A DNA stretch of 64,000 nucleotides, taken from contig NZ_CP069356.1 in assembly GCF_016864375.1 (NCBI RefSeq), forward strand, positions 1,178,001 through 1,242,000, given 5' to 3'. Positions 17,661-25,979 of this stretch are shown piece after piece. The position numbers and the translations under genes were made by a program. Below the pieces are notes generated by a model. The model was not told where the DNA came from, did no database searches, and worked only from the letters and a program-made list of their open reading frames with translations. The stretch comes from Microvirga sp. VF16 (GTDB lineage: Bacteria; Pseudomonadota; Alphaproteobacteria; Rhizobiales; Beijerinckiaceae). Within the stretch, counting starts at the first letter, position 1. Each line of letters begins with the position of its first letter.

Positions 17661-18553
17661 TTTGCAAGAGCGGACGACACCCGGACCGTGCGCTCGCGAT
17701 GGGCGGTGTAGAGGCCACTGGCGATGATGACGCTCGCACCAGCTAAGGTCCATTGGTCCGGCACGTTGCCGAAGATGACGTAGCCTAGCAGTCCGGACCA
17801 GACGAGCTGGCTGTAGGAAAACGGCGCGAGGACGGAGGCGCGTGCCTGCTGGAACGCCAGCACGACCAGCCACTGCGCGATAGTGGAGGCTACACCCGTG
17901 ACAAGCCCCAGGCCGACCTCACGCCATCCCGGCATCACCCACGTGAACGGCACAAGGGCTGAAGTAACCAGCAAACCCACGATGGCCGCATAGGTGAGGG
18001 AAATCAGAGGCCCGTCAGATCCGCTCATCTTGCGCGTCACCACCAGCGCAACAGCCCAGCTGGCAGCCGACAGAATGGGAAATATCGCAGTCGGATCGAA
18101 TGCCCCTGCTCCGGGCCTCACAACGATGAGGACGCCAAGCAGCCCCACCATGACCGCGCTCCAGCGCCTCCACCCGACCACCTCTCCAAGGATCGGGATC
18201 GACAGGGCGGTCACGAGCATCGGCGAGATGAACGCGATGGCCGTGGCCTCGGCCATCGGCAGGAAGGCCAGTCCCATGATGAAGAAGATGGACGAGCCGA
18301 GCACACCGAGCGCCCGCAGGGTTTGCAGGATCGGTCGCTTAGAGCGGAGAGCATGCGCTTGTCCCGTGCCGATTGCAGTCCCCAGCATCAGGAGGGTGAA
18401 CACGCAGAACCGCAGCCACGCCACCTCCACCGCTGGCAGGGTCGCGGTCATGAGCTTGGAGGCCGCATCCGAGCAGGAGAAGAAGGCCAGCGCGGCCAGC
18501 ATGAGGACGATGCCACGCAGCGGCCGGTCGCGAGGGTTGGTGGGTTCATTCAT
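17657..18553 (-). CDS. EamA/DMT-family transporter
   Basis: A 298-residue inner-membrane protein of the drug/metabolite transporter superfamily with ten predicted helices in two EamA repeats (roughly residues 13-145 and 155-285). Signature stretches include LMLAALAFFSCSDAASKLM near the start and SVLAPFSYSQLVWSGLLGYVIFG in the second repeat. Members export amino acids, purines or other small metabolites; the substrate cannot be read from sequence. It is 44 bases past the stop of the aldehyde dehydrogenase gene on the same strand and may be cotranscribed. The C-terminal codons overlap a truncated hypothetical gene. Confidence 0.88.
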   Translation of the reverse strand: MNEPTNPRDRPLRGIVLMLAALAFFSCSDAASKLMTATLPAVEVAWLRFCVFTLLMLGTAIGTGQAHALRSKRPILQTLRALGVLGSSIFFIMGLAFLPMAEATAIAFISPMLVTALSIPILGEVVGWRRWSAVMVGLLGVLIVVRPGAGAFDPTAIFPILSAASWAVALVVTRKMSGSDGPLISLTYAAIVGLLVTSALVPFTWVMPGWREVGLGLVTGVASTIAQWLVVLAFQQARASVLAPFSYSQLVWSGLLGYVIFGNVPDQWTLAGASVIIASGLYTAHRERTVRVSSALAK

Positions 18554-18597
18554 CGAGATGATCGGCTACCTTCGGTTCCACCCCAATCCAGTACCCG

Positions 18598-20226
18598 TCA
18601 AAAGATGAACCGCGTGTTGATGAAGTTGGATTTGTGCTCGGTCACAATGGCGTCCAGCAACTGCTTATTGGCTTCTGTCTGCTTCGTGGCGATCATGGAG
18701 CGGATCGAGAACGAGCGCAGAGCATCGGTAACGGACAATGTGCCCTCGGCTGAGTCCTTGCGTCCAGTAAAGGGAAACACATCCGGCCCGCGCTGGCACT
18801 GGGCATTAATGTTCACGCGGCAGACTTGGTTGACGAGTGGATCAACGAGACGACCGATCTGATCCGGGCTTGAGCTGAAGATGCTGACCTGCTGGCCGTG
18901 CTCCGACGTGATGACGTATTCAAGCGCTGTTTCGAGATCCTCGAACGGCATGACGGGGACGACTGGTCCGAATTGCTCTTCCCGGTAGAGCTTCATGCCT
19001 TCCTTCACCGGATAGACAACCGCCGGGTAGAACAAGGTTCCACAGACCGTCCCGCCACCTTCGTTGACAACACGAGCTCCCTTGGCCTTGGCGTCCTCAA
19101 CAAGCTGGGTCATGTAGTCGACCTTGCCAGGCTCTGGCAGCGGCGTGATGCTCACGCCCTTCTCCCAAGGCATGCCGACCTTGAGCTTGCCCAACTCCTC
19201 TGTGAATCGGCGCAGGAAGGGCTCGATGACCGACTGATGAACAATCAGCATCTTGAGCGCTGTGCAGCGCTGGCCGTTGAAGGACAGGCTTCCGAGGAGA
19301 CATTCCTTGACGGCCAGCTCGATATCGGCGTCTGGCAGGACAATGGCAGCATTCTTGGCGTCGAGACCAAGGATCGCCCGCAGACGATGCGCCTTCGGGT
19401 GTAGCTTCTTCAGATGATCGGCGACCTTGCTCGATCCGATCAGGGTCAGCACGTTCACCTTCCCGGAATCCAGCAGGCGGGGCACGATTACAGAGCCGCG
19501 TCCGTAGACGGTGTTGATGACCCCTTTCGGAAAAGCGCTGCGGAACGCCTCAAGCAGCGGGTAGAACAGCAATGCGCCATACCGGGGTGGCTTGAACACG
19601 ACGGTATTACCCATGATCAGCGCCGGGATCAGTGTAGCGAACGTCTCGTTGAGCGGATAGTTGTACGGTCCCATGCAGAGAACGACGCCGAGCGGGGTGC
19701 GCCGAATCTGCCCGATGGTGCCTTCAACGATGTGGAAGCGCGAGTTGCTATTGTCGAGCTCCTTTAACGCCTCGATGGTGGCCCGGATGTAGTCGACGGT
19801 CCGGTCGAACTCCTTCTCCGAGTCGGCTTGGCTCTTGCCGATCTCCCACATGATGAGGCTAACCACCTCCTGGCGTCTTGCAATCATCTGGTTCGTGAAG
19901 GCCTGCATGCAGGCGATGCGGTCGGCGACTGTCATGGTCGGCCAGATGCCGCGACCCTCATCGTAAGCCGCCACCGCCGCGGCCAGAGCTTCCTCGGCTT
20001 CCGGTTCTCCCCCGACCGGATAGCTCCCGAGCTCGATCTGCTCTAACGAACCGTCAGGGCGACGCACGCACACAGGTGACCGGACCGTTTCGACAGGCCC
20101 TGTCCAAGACCGAAGCTCCCCGTTAACGAGATATACGCGCTGATGAACCGAAGATGGGGGCTGATGCTCGGTAAGCATATCGTTCTCGAAAGGAAACAGC
20201 TGCTTAAGAACGGCAGAGTCAAACAT
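18598..20226 (-). CDS. GapN-like aldehyde dehydrogenase
   Basis: A 542-residue ALDH-superfamily enzyme closest in layout to non-phosphorylating NADP-dependent glyceraldehyde-3-phosphate dehydrogenase. The oxyanion segment GPYNYPLNE is at 186-194 and the nucleophile Cys321 is in NGQRCTAL. The family's usual general-base Glu (in LELGGK) is replaced: this protein reads LGLDAKN, with Gly287 at that place. That feature may define a subfamily. An AGGAGA ribosome site precedes the ATG. It oxidises an aldehyde to an acid with NAD(P). Candidates are glyceraldehyde-3-phosphate or, given the sulfoquinovose cassette nearby, sulfolactaldehyde. The substrate is inference. Confidence 0.85.
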   Translation of the reverse strand: MFDSAVLKQLFPFENDMLTEHQPPSSVHQRVYLVNGELRSWTGPVETVRSPVCVRRPDGSLEQIELGSYPVGGEPEAEEALAAAVAAYDEGRGIWPTMTVADRIACMQAFTNQMIARRQEVVSLIMWEIGKSQADSEKEFDRTVDYIRATIEALKELDNSNSRFHIVEGTIGQIRRTPLGVVLCMGPYNYPLNETFATLIPALIMGNTVVFKPPRYGALLFYPLLEAFRSAFPKGVINTVYGRGSVIVPRLLDSGKVNVLTLIGSSKVADHLKKLHPKAHRLRAILGLDAKNAAIVLPDADIELAVKECLLGSLSFNGQRCTALKMLIVHQSVIEPFLRRFTEELGKLKVGMPWEKGVSITPLPEPGKVDYMTQLVEDAKAKGARVVNEGGGTVCGTLFYPAVVYPVKEGMKLYREEQFGPVVPVMPFEDLETALEYVITSEHGQQVSIFSSSPDQIGRLVDPLVNQVCRVNINAQCQRGPDVFPFTGRKDSAEGTLSVTDALRSFSIRSMIATKQTEANKQLLDAIVTEHKSNFINTRFIF

Positions 20227-20379
20227 CTCTGTATCTCCTATCTGTTCCTGTCGCTTGCGTCAGCGCGACGGATTTTAACGGTATCTATCTGTCTCAATTA
20301 TCTCGGCGAGGAGAACCGACGGTTAGGTTATGCTGCTCCAAACAAGAGCTACTTCGTTGATCGCCTCTGGTCATCGTTT

Positions 20380-21858
20380 TCATCGGCCTGGAAGATTGCT
20401 AACCGTTCGTTTGGCGCCTTTCTCGTACAGGCTCTTTAGGCTATTCGTCACAGCGCCAGTGAAGCGCGAGTCCTGGGGAAGATCGTCCCCGAAAATTTCG
20501 CGCACGGCGAACAGTGCGCCGGCCAGGTTCTCGGCCGAGCGCCCTGCCCGGTCGGCGAGTTCCCGCAGTCGCGCCGCCATGGGATCGCGCACGTCGATTG
20601 GCGCGCCGTTCTCGTCCACGCCCGTGACATAGCGCATCCAGGCCGCCACGCCGAGGGAGAGCCGTGCGATGGAGGTGCCCTCGCGCAGGCGGTCGCGCAC
20701 CGTTCCCAGGAGGCGCTGCGGCAGCTTCTGCGAGCCGTCCATGGCGATCTGCCAGGTGCGATGCTTCAGGGCCGGGTTCTTGAAGCGCTCGATGAGAGCC
20801 CGCTTGTAGGAGGTCAGATCGGCGCCCGGCGGCATGTGCAGCGTCGGAGTGACCTCCACGTCCATGAGCCCCTCGATCAGCCGCACGAAAGCCGGGTCGG
20901 CCATGGTGTCCGCCACCGTCTCGTAGCCTGCGAGATAGCCGAGATAGGCCAGCGTCGAGTGGCTGCCGTTGAGCAGCCTGAGCTTCATGTGCTCATAGGG
21001 CTCGACGTCCACGACGAACTCGGCGCCTGCCGTCTCCCAGGCCGGTCGTCCCTGCGGGAAACGATCCTCGATCACCCACTGTGTGAAAGGCTCGGTCACG
21101 ACCGGCCATGCATCCTCGATGCCGAGAGCCTCCCCGATGCGCGCGCGATCCTGATCGGTGGTTGCCGGCACGATCCGGTCCACCATGGTGGAGGGACAGG
21201 AGACCTCGTTCGCCACGAAGCGGCCGAGGTCCGGATTGACCAGTTCGGCGAAGCGGGTGAGGACCTGCCGCACTGTTTGGCCGTTCGACGGGAGGTTATC
21301 ACAGGAGAGTACTGTAAATGGCAGTACACCTTTTGCCTGGCGGCGACGCAGTGCTTCAATGATGAAGCCGGGCGCGGATCGTGGAATGGCAGGATGAGTG
21401 AGATCGTGCACAACATCCGGGTGGGCTTCGTTCAGGGCACCAGTCGCTGGGTCGTGGCAATAGCCCTTTTCGGTCACTGTGAGGGACACAATTCGAACCC
21501 GCGGATCGGTCATCACATCCAAAAGATCATCCTGAGCTCTTGGTGCGACGATGATGCGCTGGATAGCACCAACCAAACGCAAATCTTCCCCAGCTTGTGA
21601 TCGAACTGAAACGGTATAGAGGCTGTCCTGAGATGCAAGCGCATCGTAGGTCTCCGGGCTGCGTAGGCTTGCAGCCACAATGCCCCAACGCGGATCTTGA
21701 GCTAGAACATCGTCCGTATAGACAGCTTGGTGCGCCCGATGGAACGCCCCCACACCTAGATGAACGATCCCAGTAGTGACGGCTCTCCTATCATACCGAG
21801 GGCGTCGGACACTTGGTGGGAGATGGTCGGTTATGGCATTGCTCAAGCGCGGCAGCAT
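20380..21858 (-). CDS. Mannitol dehydrogenase-family polyol/hexuronate oxidoreductase
   Basis: A 492-residue NAD-dependent long-chain dehydrogenase of the mannitol 2-dehydrogenase / fructuronate reductase / arabinitol dehydrogenase family. The N-terminal Rossmann part has GIVHLGVGAFHRAHQAVY, and the C-terminal catalytic part has KLRLLNGSHS with the Lys-x5-Asn-x2-His catalytic set. The start chosen is the second Met, which has GGAGG 5 bases upstream. It interconverts a ketose and a polyol or hexonate. With glpD/glpK on one side and UxuA further upstream, either a polyol or fructuronate role is possible. It probably belongs to a unit with glpD, 80 bases away. Confidence 0.88.
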   Translation of the reverse strand: MLPRLSNAITDHLPPSVRRPRYDRRAVTTGIVHLGVGAFHRAHQAVYTDDVLAQDPRWGIVAASLRSPETYDALASQDSLYTVSVRSQAGEDLRLVGAIQRIIVAPRAQDDLLDVMTDPRVRIVSLTVTEKGYCHDPATGALNEAHPDVVHDLTHPAIPRSAPGFIIEALRRRQAKGVLPFTVLSCDNLPSNGQTVRQVLTRFAELVNPDLGRFVANEVSCPSTMVDRIVPATTDQDRARIGEALGIEDAWPVVTEPFTQWVIEDRFPQGRPAWETAGAEFVVDVEPYEHMKLRLLNGSHSTLAYLGYLAGYETVADTMADPAFVRLIEGLMDVEVTPTLHMPPGADLTSYKRALIERFKNPALKHRTWQIAMDGSQKLPQRLLGTVRDRLREGTSIARLSLGVAAWMRYVTGVDENGAPIDVRDPMAARLRELADRAGRSAENLAGALFAVREIFGDDLPQDSRFTGAVTNSLKSLYEKGAKRTVSNLPGR

Positions 21859-21938
21859 CACGGCCTCCATATTTGGTTTCGTCGTTCACACTTGCGTAGG
21901 CAGCCTGTTCTGATGCGAACCCAAGCTAAACCTTGAAA

Positions 21939-23483
21939 CTAAAAGTATCCGCTGTTGCTCGTACTAATGCTTTTGTCTGCCCGATCACGCGCAGTTAGTC
22001 GCGCCTTCATATGGGCTGTGAGAGCAGCCGCCTTATCAGGCGAGAACCTGAGCCCGAGTTTTGAGCGGCGCCACAAGACATCCTCCACATCTCGTGCCCA
22101 TTCCTGATTGATCAGGTAGTCAACTTCGTTTTCGCCGAGATCTGCATCGAAGATCCGTCCTAGTTCTCCCGTGGCACCAAGAATCTGCCGGGCCCGCGTC
22201 CCATAATTGCGAGCCAGCCGGCGGATCGTTGTTTCGGGGACAGCAGGTGCCTCCTTCTTGAGTTGAGACACCAAGGCTTCGAATCCCTGGACGGGGAAGT
22301 CGCCTCCGGGCAGCGTCGCCCCAGCCGTCCAAGCGGCTCCGCGGGCGCCGAGCACCTCTTCGATCTTCTTCAGGACGGATTCGGCCAAGCGCCGGTAGGT
22401 GGTGATCTTCCCGCCGAAGATGTTGACGATGGCGCCATCCTGGCCCGTTCCATCGACTTTGATGACATAATCCCGCGTGGCTTCCTGAGCCATCGACGCA
22501 CCATCGTCGTACAGGGGACGAACACCGGAATAGCTCCAGACCACATCGCCGGGCGTGATGCCACGCTCGAAATACTCGGATGCCGCCTCGCACAGGTAGG
22601 CAATTTCCTCGTTCGAAATCTGTACCCTGTCGGGGCTCGCGCCAAAATCCCGGTCGGTCGTTCCGATTAGGGTGAAATCGCCCTCGTAGGGAATGGCGAA
22701 GATGATGCGGTTGTCCTTGTTCTGGAAGATGTAGCCCCGATCATGATCGAACAGCTTCCGGACCACGATATGGCTGCCCTGGACGAGCCGAACATGGCGG
22801 CGTTCGCCTTCACCGGTCGATTGACGGAGAACCTGATCGACCCATGGTCCGGCGGCATTCACCACGAGCTTCGCCGTCACCTCGCGGATCTGCCCCGTCT
22901 CCTGATCCGTCAACTCGACCAGAAAACCTCCCTCACGGCGCTGGAGCTGGGTGACTTTCGTACGTGTCAGGATCTCGGCGCCCCGGTCCGCGGCATCCCG
23001 CGCATTGAGGGCGACAAGCCGGGCATCCTGCACCCAGGCGTCTGAGTATTCAAAGGCCCTGGTATACCCCGCGCGCAGAGGTTTTCCGGCCGGATCACGC
23101 GCGAGATCGAGCGTTCGCGTTTTCGGGAGCAGCTTCCGGCCGCCGATATGATCGTACAGGAACAGACCGAGCCGCAGGAGCCAGGCCGGCCGCAGGCCCT
23201 GGTGATGAGGCAGGACGAAGCGAAGTGGCCAGATGATATGGGGCGCCATCGTCCAGAGCACCTCGCGCTCCATCAGGGATTCCCGGACCAGGCGGAATTC
23301 ATAATGCTCGAGGTAGCGCAACCCGCCATGGATCAGCTTGGTGGAGGCCGATGACGTCCCGCTGGCCAGATCCTGCATTTCAGCGAGAAGAACGCTGTAA
23401 CCCCGCCCGACCGCATCACGGGCGATTCCGCAGCTGTTGATGCCGCCGCCGATCACGACGATGTCAAATTCTGAGTGAGCCAT
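21939..23483 (-). CDS. glpD: Aerobic glycerol-3-phosphate dehydrogenase
   Basis: Membrane-associated FAD enzyme of 514 residues that oxidises glycerol-3-phosphate to dihydroxyacetone phosphate and passes electrons to quinone. The N-terminal FAD fingerprint is VVIGGGINSCGIARDAVGRG (residues 10-29). The substrate domain has GGLRYLEHYEF, and KLVVNAAGPWVDQV precedes the DAO core. The C-terminal all-helical domain is complete. An AAGGGA ribosome site precedes the start. It follows glpK by 36 bases. No glpR or glpF is nearby, so the glycerol may come from inside the cell, such as from glycoside hydrolysis. Confidence 0.96.
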   Translation of the reverse strand: MAHSEFDIVVIGGGINSCGIARDAVGRGYSVLLAEMQDLASGTSSASTKLIHGGLRYLEHYEFRLVRESLMEREVLWTMAPHIIWPLRFVLPHHQGLRPAWLLRLGLFLYDHIGGRKLLPKTRTLDLARDPAGKPLRAGYTRAFEYSDAWVQDARLVALNARDAADRGAEILTRTKVTQLQRREGGFLVELTDQETGQIREVTAKLVVNAAGPWVDQVLRQSTGEGERRHVRLVQGSHIVVRKLFDHDRGYIFQNKDNRIIFAIPYEGDFTLIGTTDRDFGASPDRVQISNEEIAYLCEAASEYFERGITPGDVVWSYSGVRPLYDDGASMAQEATRDYVIKVDGTGQDGAIVNIFGGKITTYRRLAESVLKKIEEVLGARGAAWTAGATLPGGDFPVQGFEALVSQLKKEAPAVPETTIRRLARNYGTRARQILGATGELGRIFDADLGENEVDYLINQEWARDVEDVLWRRSKLGLRFSPDKAAALTAHMKARLTARDRADKSISTSNSGYF

Positions 23484-23519
23484 AGCGATTCCCTTCAGAT
23501 GCGATCCTGCCAGCGCTGC

Positions 23520-25013
23520 TTAGGGCCCTGGCCAGGTCGTCCGCTGCACCGCGCGTCGCCACCCGGCGAGTGACCGCTCCCGCTCGTCGCCGGCCATCGA
23601 TGGCTCGAACCGGTGATCGGCCCGCCAACTGCTGGCAAATCCCTTGCTATCCGGCCAGACTCCGGCGCCACAACCGGCGAGCCAGGCTGCCCCCAAAGCA
23701 GTGGTTTCGAGAATGACGGGTCGATCGACGGGGCTGTTCAGAATGTCGGCAAGCCGTTGCATCGTCCAATCGCTCGCCACCATGCCGCCGTCCACACGCA
23801 GAACCGTGTCGGCCGCGGCTGACCAATCCTGACGCATGGCATCCAGAAGATCCCGCGTCTGGAAGCACACGGATTCCAGCGCCGCCCGCGCGATTTCATT
23901 GGGGCCGGTATTGCGCGTGAGGCCATAGAGCGCTCCACGTGCATCGGGTTGCCACCATGGCGCTCCGAGGCCTGTGAAGGCGGGAACGAGATAGACCTCC
24001 TGCTGCGGGTCGGCCTGTGCGGCAAATGATCCGGATTGGTCCGCACGCTGGAGAATGCCGAGTCCATCCCGCAGCCATTGAACGGCGGCGCCGGCAATGA
24101 AAATCGAGCCTTCGAGCGCATAGGTCGTCCGACCCTTGATGCGGTAGGCAATGGTGGTCAGCAAACGGTTCGTTGAAGGCACACGTTCGTGCCCCGTGTT
24201 GAGCAGCGCGAAGCAGCCTGTGCCATAGGTGGACTTCATCATCCCGGGCGAGAAGCAGGCCTGTCCCACGGTGGCAGCCTGCTGGTCGCCGGCCACACCG
24301 CGGATGGGAATCGCGACACCGAACAGACTCGGATCCGTGGTGCCGAAATCGTCGATGCAATCCCTGATCTCGGGCAGGATGGCGCGCGGCACGCGGAACA
24401 GGCGCAGCAGATCCTCATCCCACTCGCCCGTATCGATATTGCACAGCATGGTCCGGGAGGCATTGGTCGCATCGGTCACGTGCCGCCGCCCGCCGGTGAG
24501 ATGCCAGAGAAGCCAAGTGTCCACAGTCCCAAAGGCAAGCTCGCCGCGTTCGGCACGGGTCCGAGCGCCTTCGACATTGTCCAGAATCCACGCAATCTTT
24601 GTGGCAGAAAAGTATGGATCCGCGAGCAAGCCAGTCCGATCGGTAATCAGCTTCTCGGATCCATCGGCCTTCAATGCAGCACAGAGATCTGCAGTCCGCC
24701 GATCCTGCCAGACGATGGCATTGTGAATGGCACGTCCCGTCTCGCGATCCCAGACGAGCACAGTCTCGCGCTGGTTGGTGATGCCGATCGCCGCGATGTC
24801 CGAGGCTGCCAGTCCGGCATCGGCCAGGGCGGACCGCATGGTTTCCACGATCGTTTGCCAGAGGTCCTGGGGATCGTGCTCGACCCAGCCGGGTTTCGGA
24901 TAGATCTGGGGGAACTCGCGCTGCGCAAGGCCGCGGATCCTGTAGGTGCCGTCAAAGACGATGGCACGGGAAGACGTGGTGCCCTGGTCGAGAGCCAGCA
25001 CGAAGTCAGCCAT
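23520..25013 (-). CDS. glpK: Glycerol kinase
   Basis: FGGY-family kinase of 497 residues that phosphorylates glycerol to sn-glycerol-3-phosphate. The N-terminal phosphate loop DQGTTSSRAIVFD (residues 9-21), the NQRETVLVWDRETG segment (80-93), KSTYGTGCF and the C-terminal ETTALGAAWLAG are all present. A strong AAGGAGGA site precedes the ATG. Its first codons overlap the end of an aldehyde dehydrogenase stump by 8 bases. The stump overlaps tauE, so glpK is now physically fused to the end of the sulfoquinovose cassette. This suggests that it uses the glycerol released from sulfoquinovosyl glycerol. Confidence 0.96.
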   Translation of the reverse strand: MADFVLALDQGTTSSRAIVFDGTYRIRGLAQREFPQIYPKPGWVEHDPQDLWQTIVETMRSALADAGLAASDIAAIGITNQRETVLVWDRETGRAIHNAIVWQDRRTADLCAALKADGSEKLITDRTGLLADPYFSATKIAWILDNVEGARTRAERGELAFGTVDTWLLWHLTGGRRHVTDATNASRTMLCNIDTGEWDEDLLRLFRVPRAILPEIRDCIDDFGTTDPSLFGVAIPIRGVAGDQQAATVGQACFSPGMMKSTYGTGCFALLNTGHERVPSTNRLLTTIAYRIKGRTTYALEGSIFIAGAAVQWLRDGLGILQRADQSGSFAAQADPQQEVYLVPAFTGLGAPWWQPDARGALYGLTRNTGPNEIARAALESVCFQTRDLLDAMRQDWSAAADTVLRVDGGMVASDWTMQRLADILNSPVDRPVILETTALGAAWLAGCGAGVWPDSKGFASSWRADHRFEPSMAGDERERSLAGWRRAVQRTTWPGP

Positions 25014-25209
25014 GCGTTCCTCCTTCCATGATCCGGTTCAGGGCGTTACAACCCAGGGAGGCAGAGGTATTTGAATTCGAGGAGGTCCTCGATGTCTTGC
25101 CGTCCGGGGCAGCGATCCACGCGCCGGCTACATAGGCCTGTTCCACCAGCAAGGACAGGGTCTCCAATGCTAGAACACAGCGCTCCACGGGCTTCGCATG
25201 TACGGTCAT
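25006..25209 (-). pseudogene. N-terminal stump of an aldehyde dehydrogenase (possible sulfolactaldehyde dehydrogenase)
   Basis: A 67-codon frame whose first half reads LSLLVEQAYVAGAWIAAPDG, the N-terminal strand of GabD-type aldehyde dehydrogenases (pattern L-x2-QAYV-x-GAW-x-x-A-x-x-GKT). After GKT the sequence loses all resemblance, and it stops inside the start of glpK. Its ATG overlaps the tauE stop as ATGA, the coupling seen between true operon genes. I infer that a full dehydrogenase gene was once the last gene of the cassette and that a deletion joined its first 40 or so codons to glpK. Known sulfo-ED loci carry a GabD-like sulfolactaldehyde dehydrogenase. The match is short, so this is moderate. 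Confidence 0.55.
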
Positions 25210-25976
25210 TTTGAGGCTCCCAGAAGATGAGTGACGGCAGGCGCTCCAAGGGATACGCCCGATAGAAAAAGGAGAATGAACACGATGCGGCGCATCATGG
25301 TTGGCGAAACAGGAGGCGGCCAGCGGCGCGCGGCGTAGGTCGCGCCCATCACCGCCGGAATGGCGAGGAGGCCCGTGAGGGTGGATCCGGACGGCAGATC
25401 GCCAGAGAACACCACGAGACCGATGCGGAAGACGGCATTGAGCGCAAAGACGGTAACGAGCGTCTCCCGCACCGTGATCAGCGGCATCGGCTGGCGATAG
25501 AAATGATAGACGAGGGGCGGACCTGCCGTTGAGAACATCCCGCCCATCAATCCGGCAATGCCACCGAAGAAGAGGAACGATCCATCAGGCGACTGCTTCG
25601 CCAGGGGCTCCGGCTTTCGTGCGAGCTGCAGGCTCGAGACGATGATCACAAGACCGAGGATCAGACGCAAAGCATCCGCCTGCGTCCCGGCAAGCCATTC
25701 CAGCAGCCAGTATCCGACGAAAAGCAATGGAATACTGGCCGCCATGACGAAGCCGAACTCGCGCCAGGCCACATCGCGCCAGCCCTTCAGGAGCATCTGC
25801 GTGGCGTTCACCAGCGTCAGCACACTCACGATCACGGCGGCATCGGGCAGTGACAGCAGCCCGGTCAGCCCGACGCCGCCCATGGTGATGAGCCCGAAGG
25901 CGAAGCCGGTCAGGGTCTGCGCATAGGCGGCGAAGCCCGCGAGAACGAGAAACCCGATGAGCTCCGCAGACGACAT
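25206..25976 (-). CDS. TauE/SafE-family sulfonate exporter
   Basis: A 256-residue membrane protein of the TSUP family with about eight helices. The pseudo-duplicated TSUP pattern is visible as FAFGLITMGGVGLTGLLSLPDAA in the first half and GGIAGLMGGMFSTAGPPLVYHF in the second. Members export organosulfonates and sulfite. It starts 3 bases after the sulfoquinovosidase stop, so it belongs to that operon. In known sulfo-ED clusters this is the place of the exporter for sulfolactate or another C3 sulfonate. The assignment to sulfolactate is inference from context. Confidence 0.88.
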   Translation of the reverse strand: MSSAELIGFLVLAGFAAYAQTLTGFAFGLITMGGVGLTGLLSLPDAAVIVSVLTLVNATQMLLKGWRDVAWREFGFVMAASIPLLFVGYWLLEWLAGTQADALRLILGLVIIVSSLQLARKPEPLAKQSPDGSFLFFGGIAGLMGGMFSTAGPPLVYHFYRQPMPLITVRETLVTVFALNAVFRIGLVVFSGDLPSGSTLTGLLAIPAVMGATYAARRWPPPVSPTMMRRIVFILLFLSGVSLGAPAVTHLLGASK

Positions 25977-25979
25977 CGC

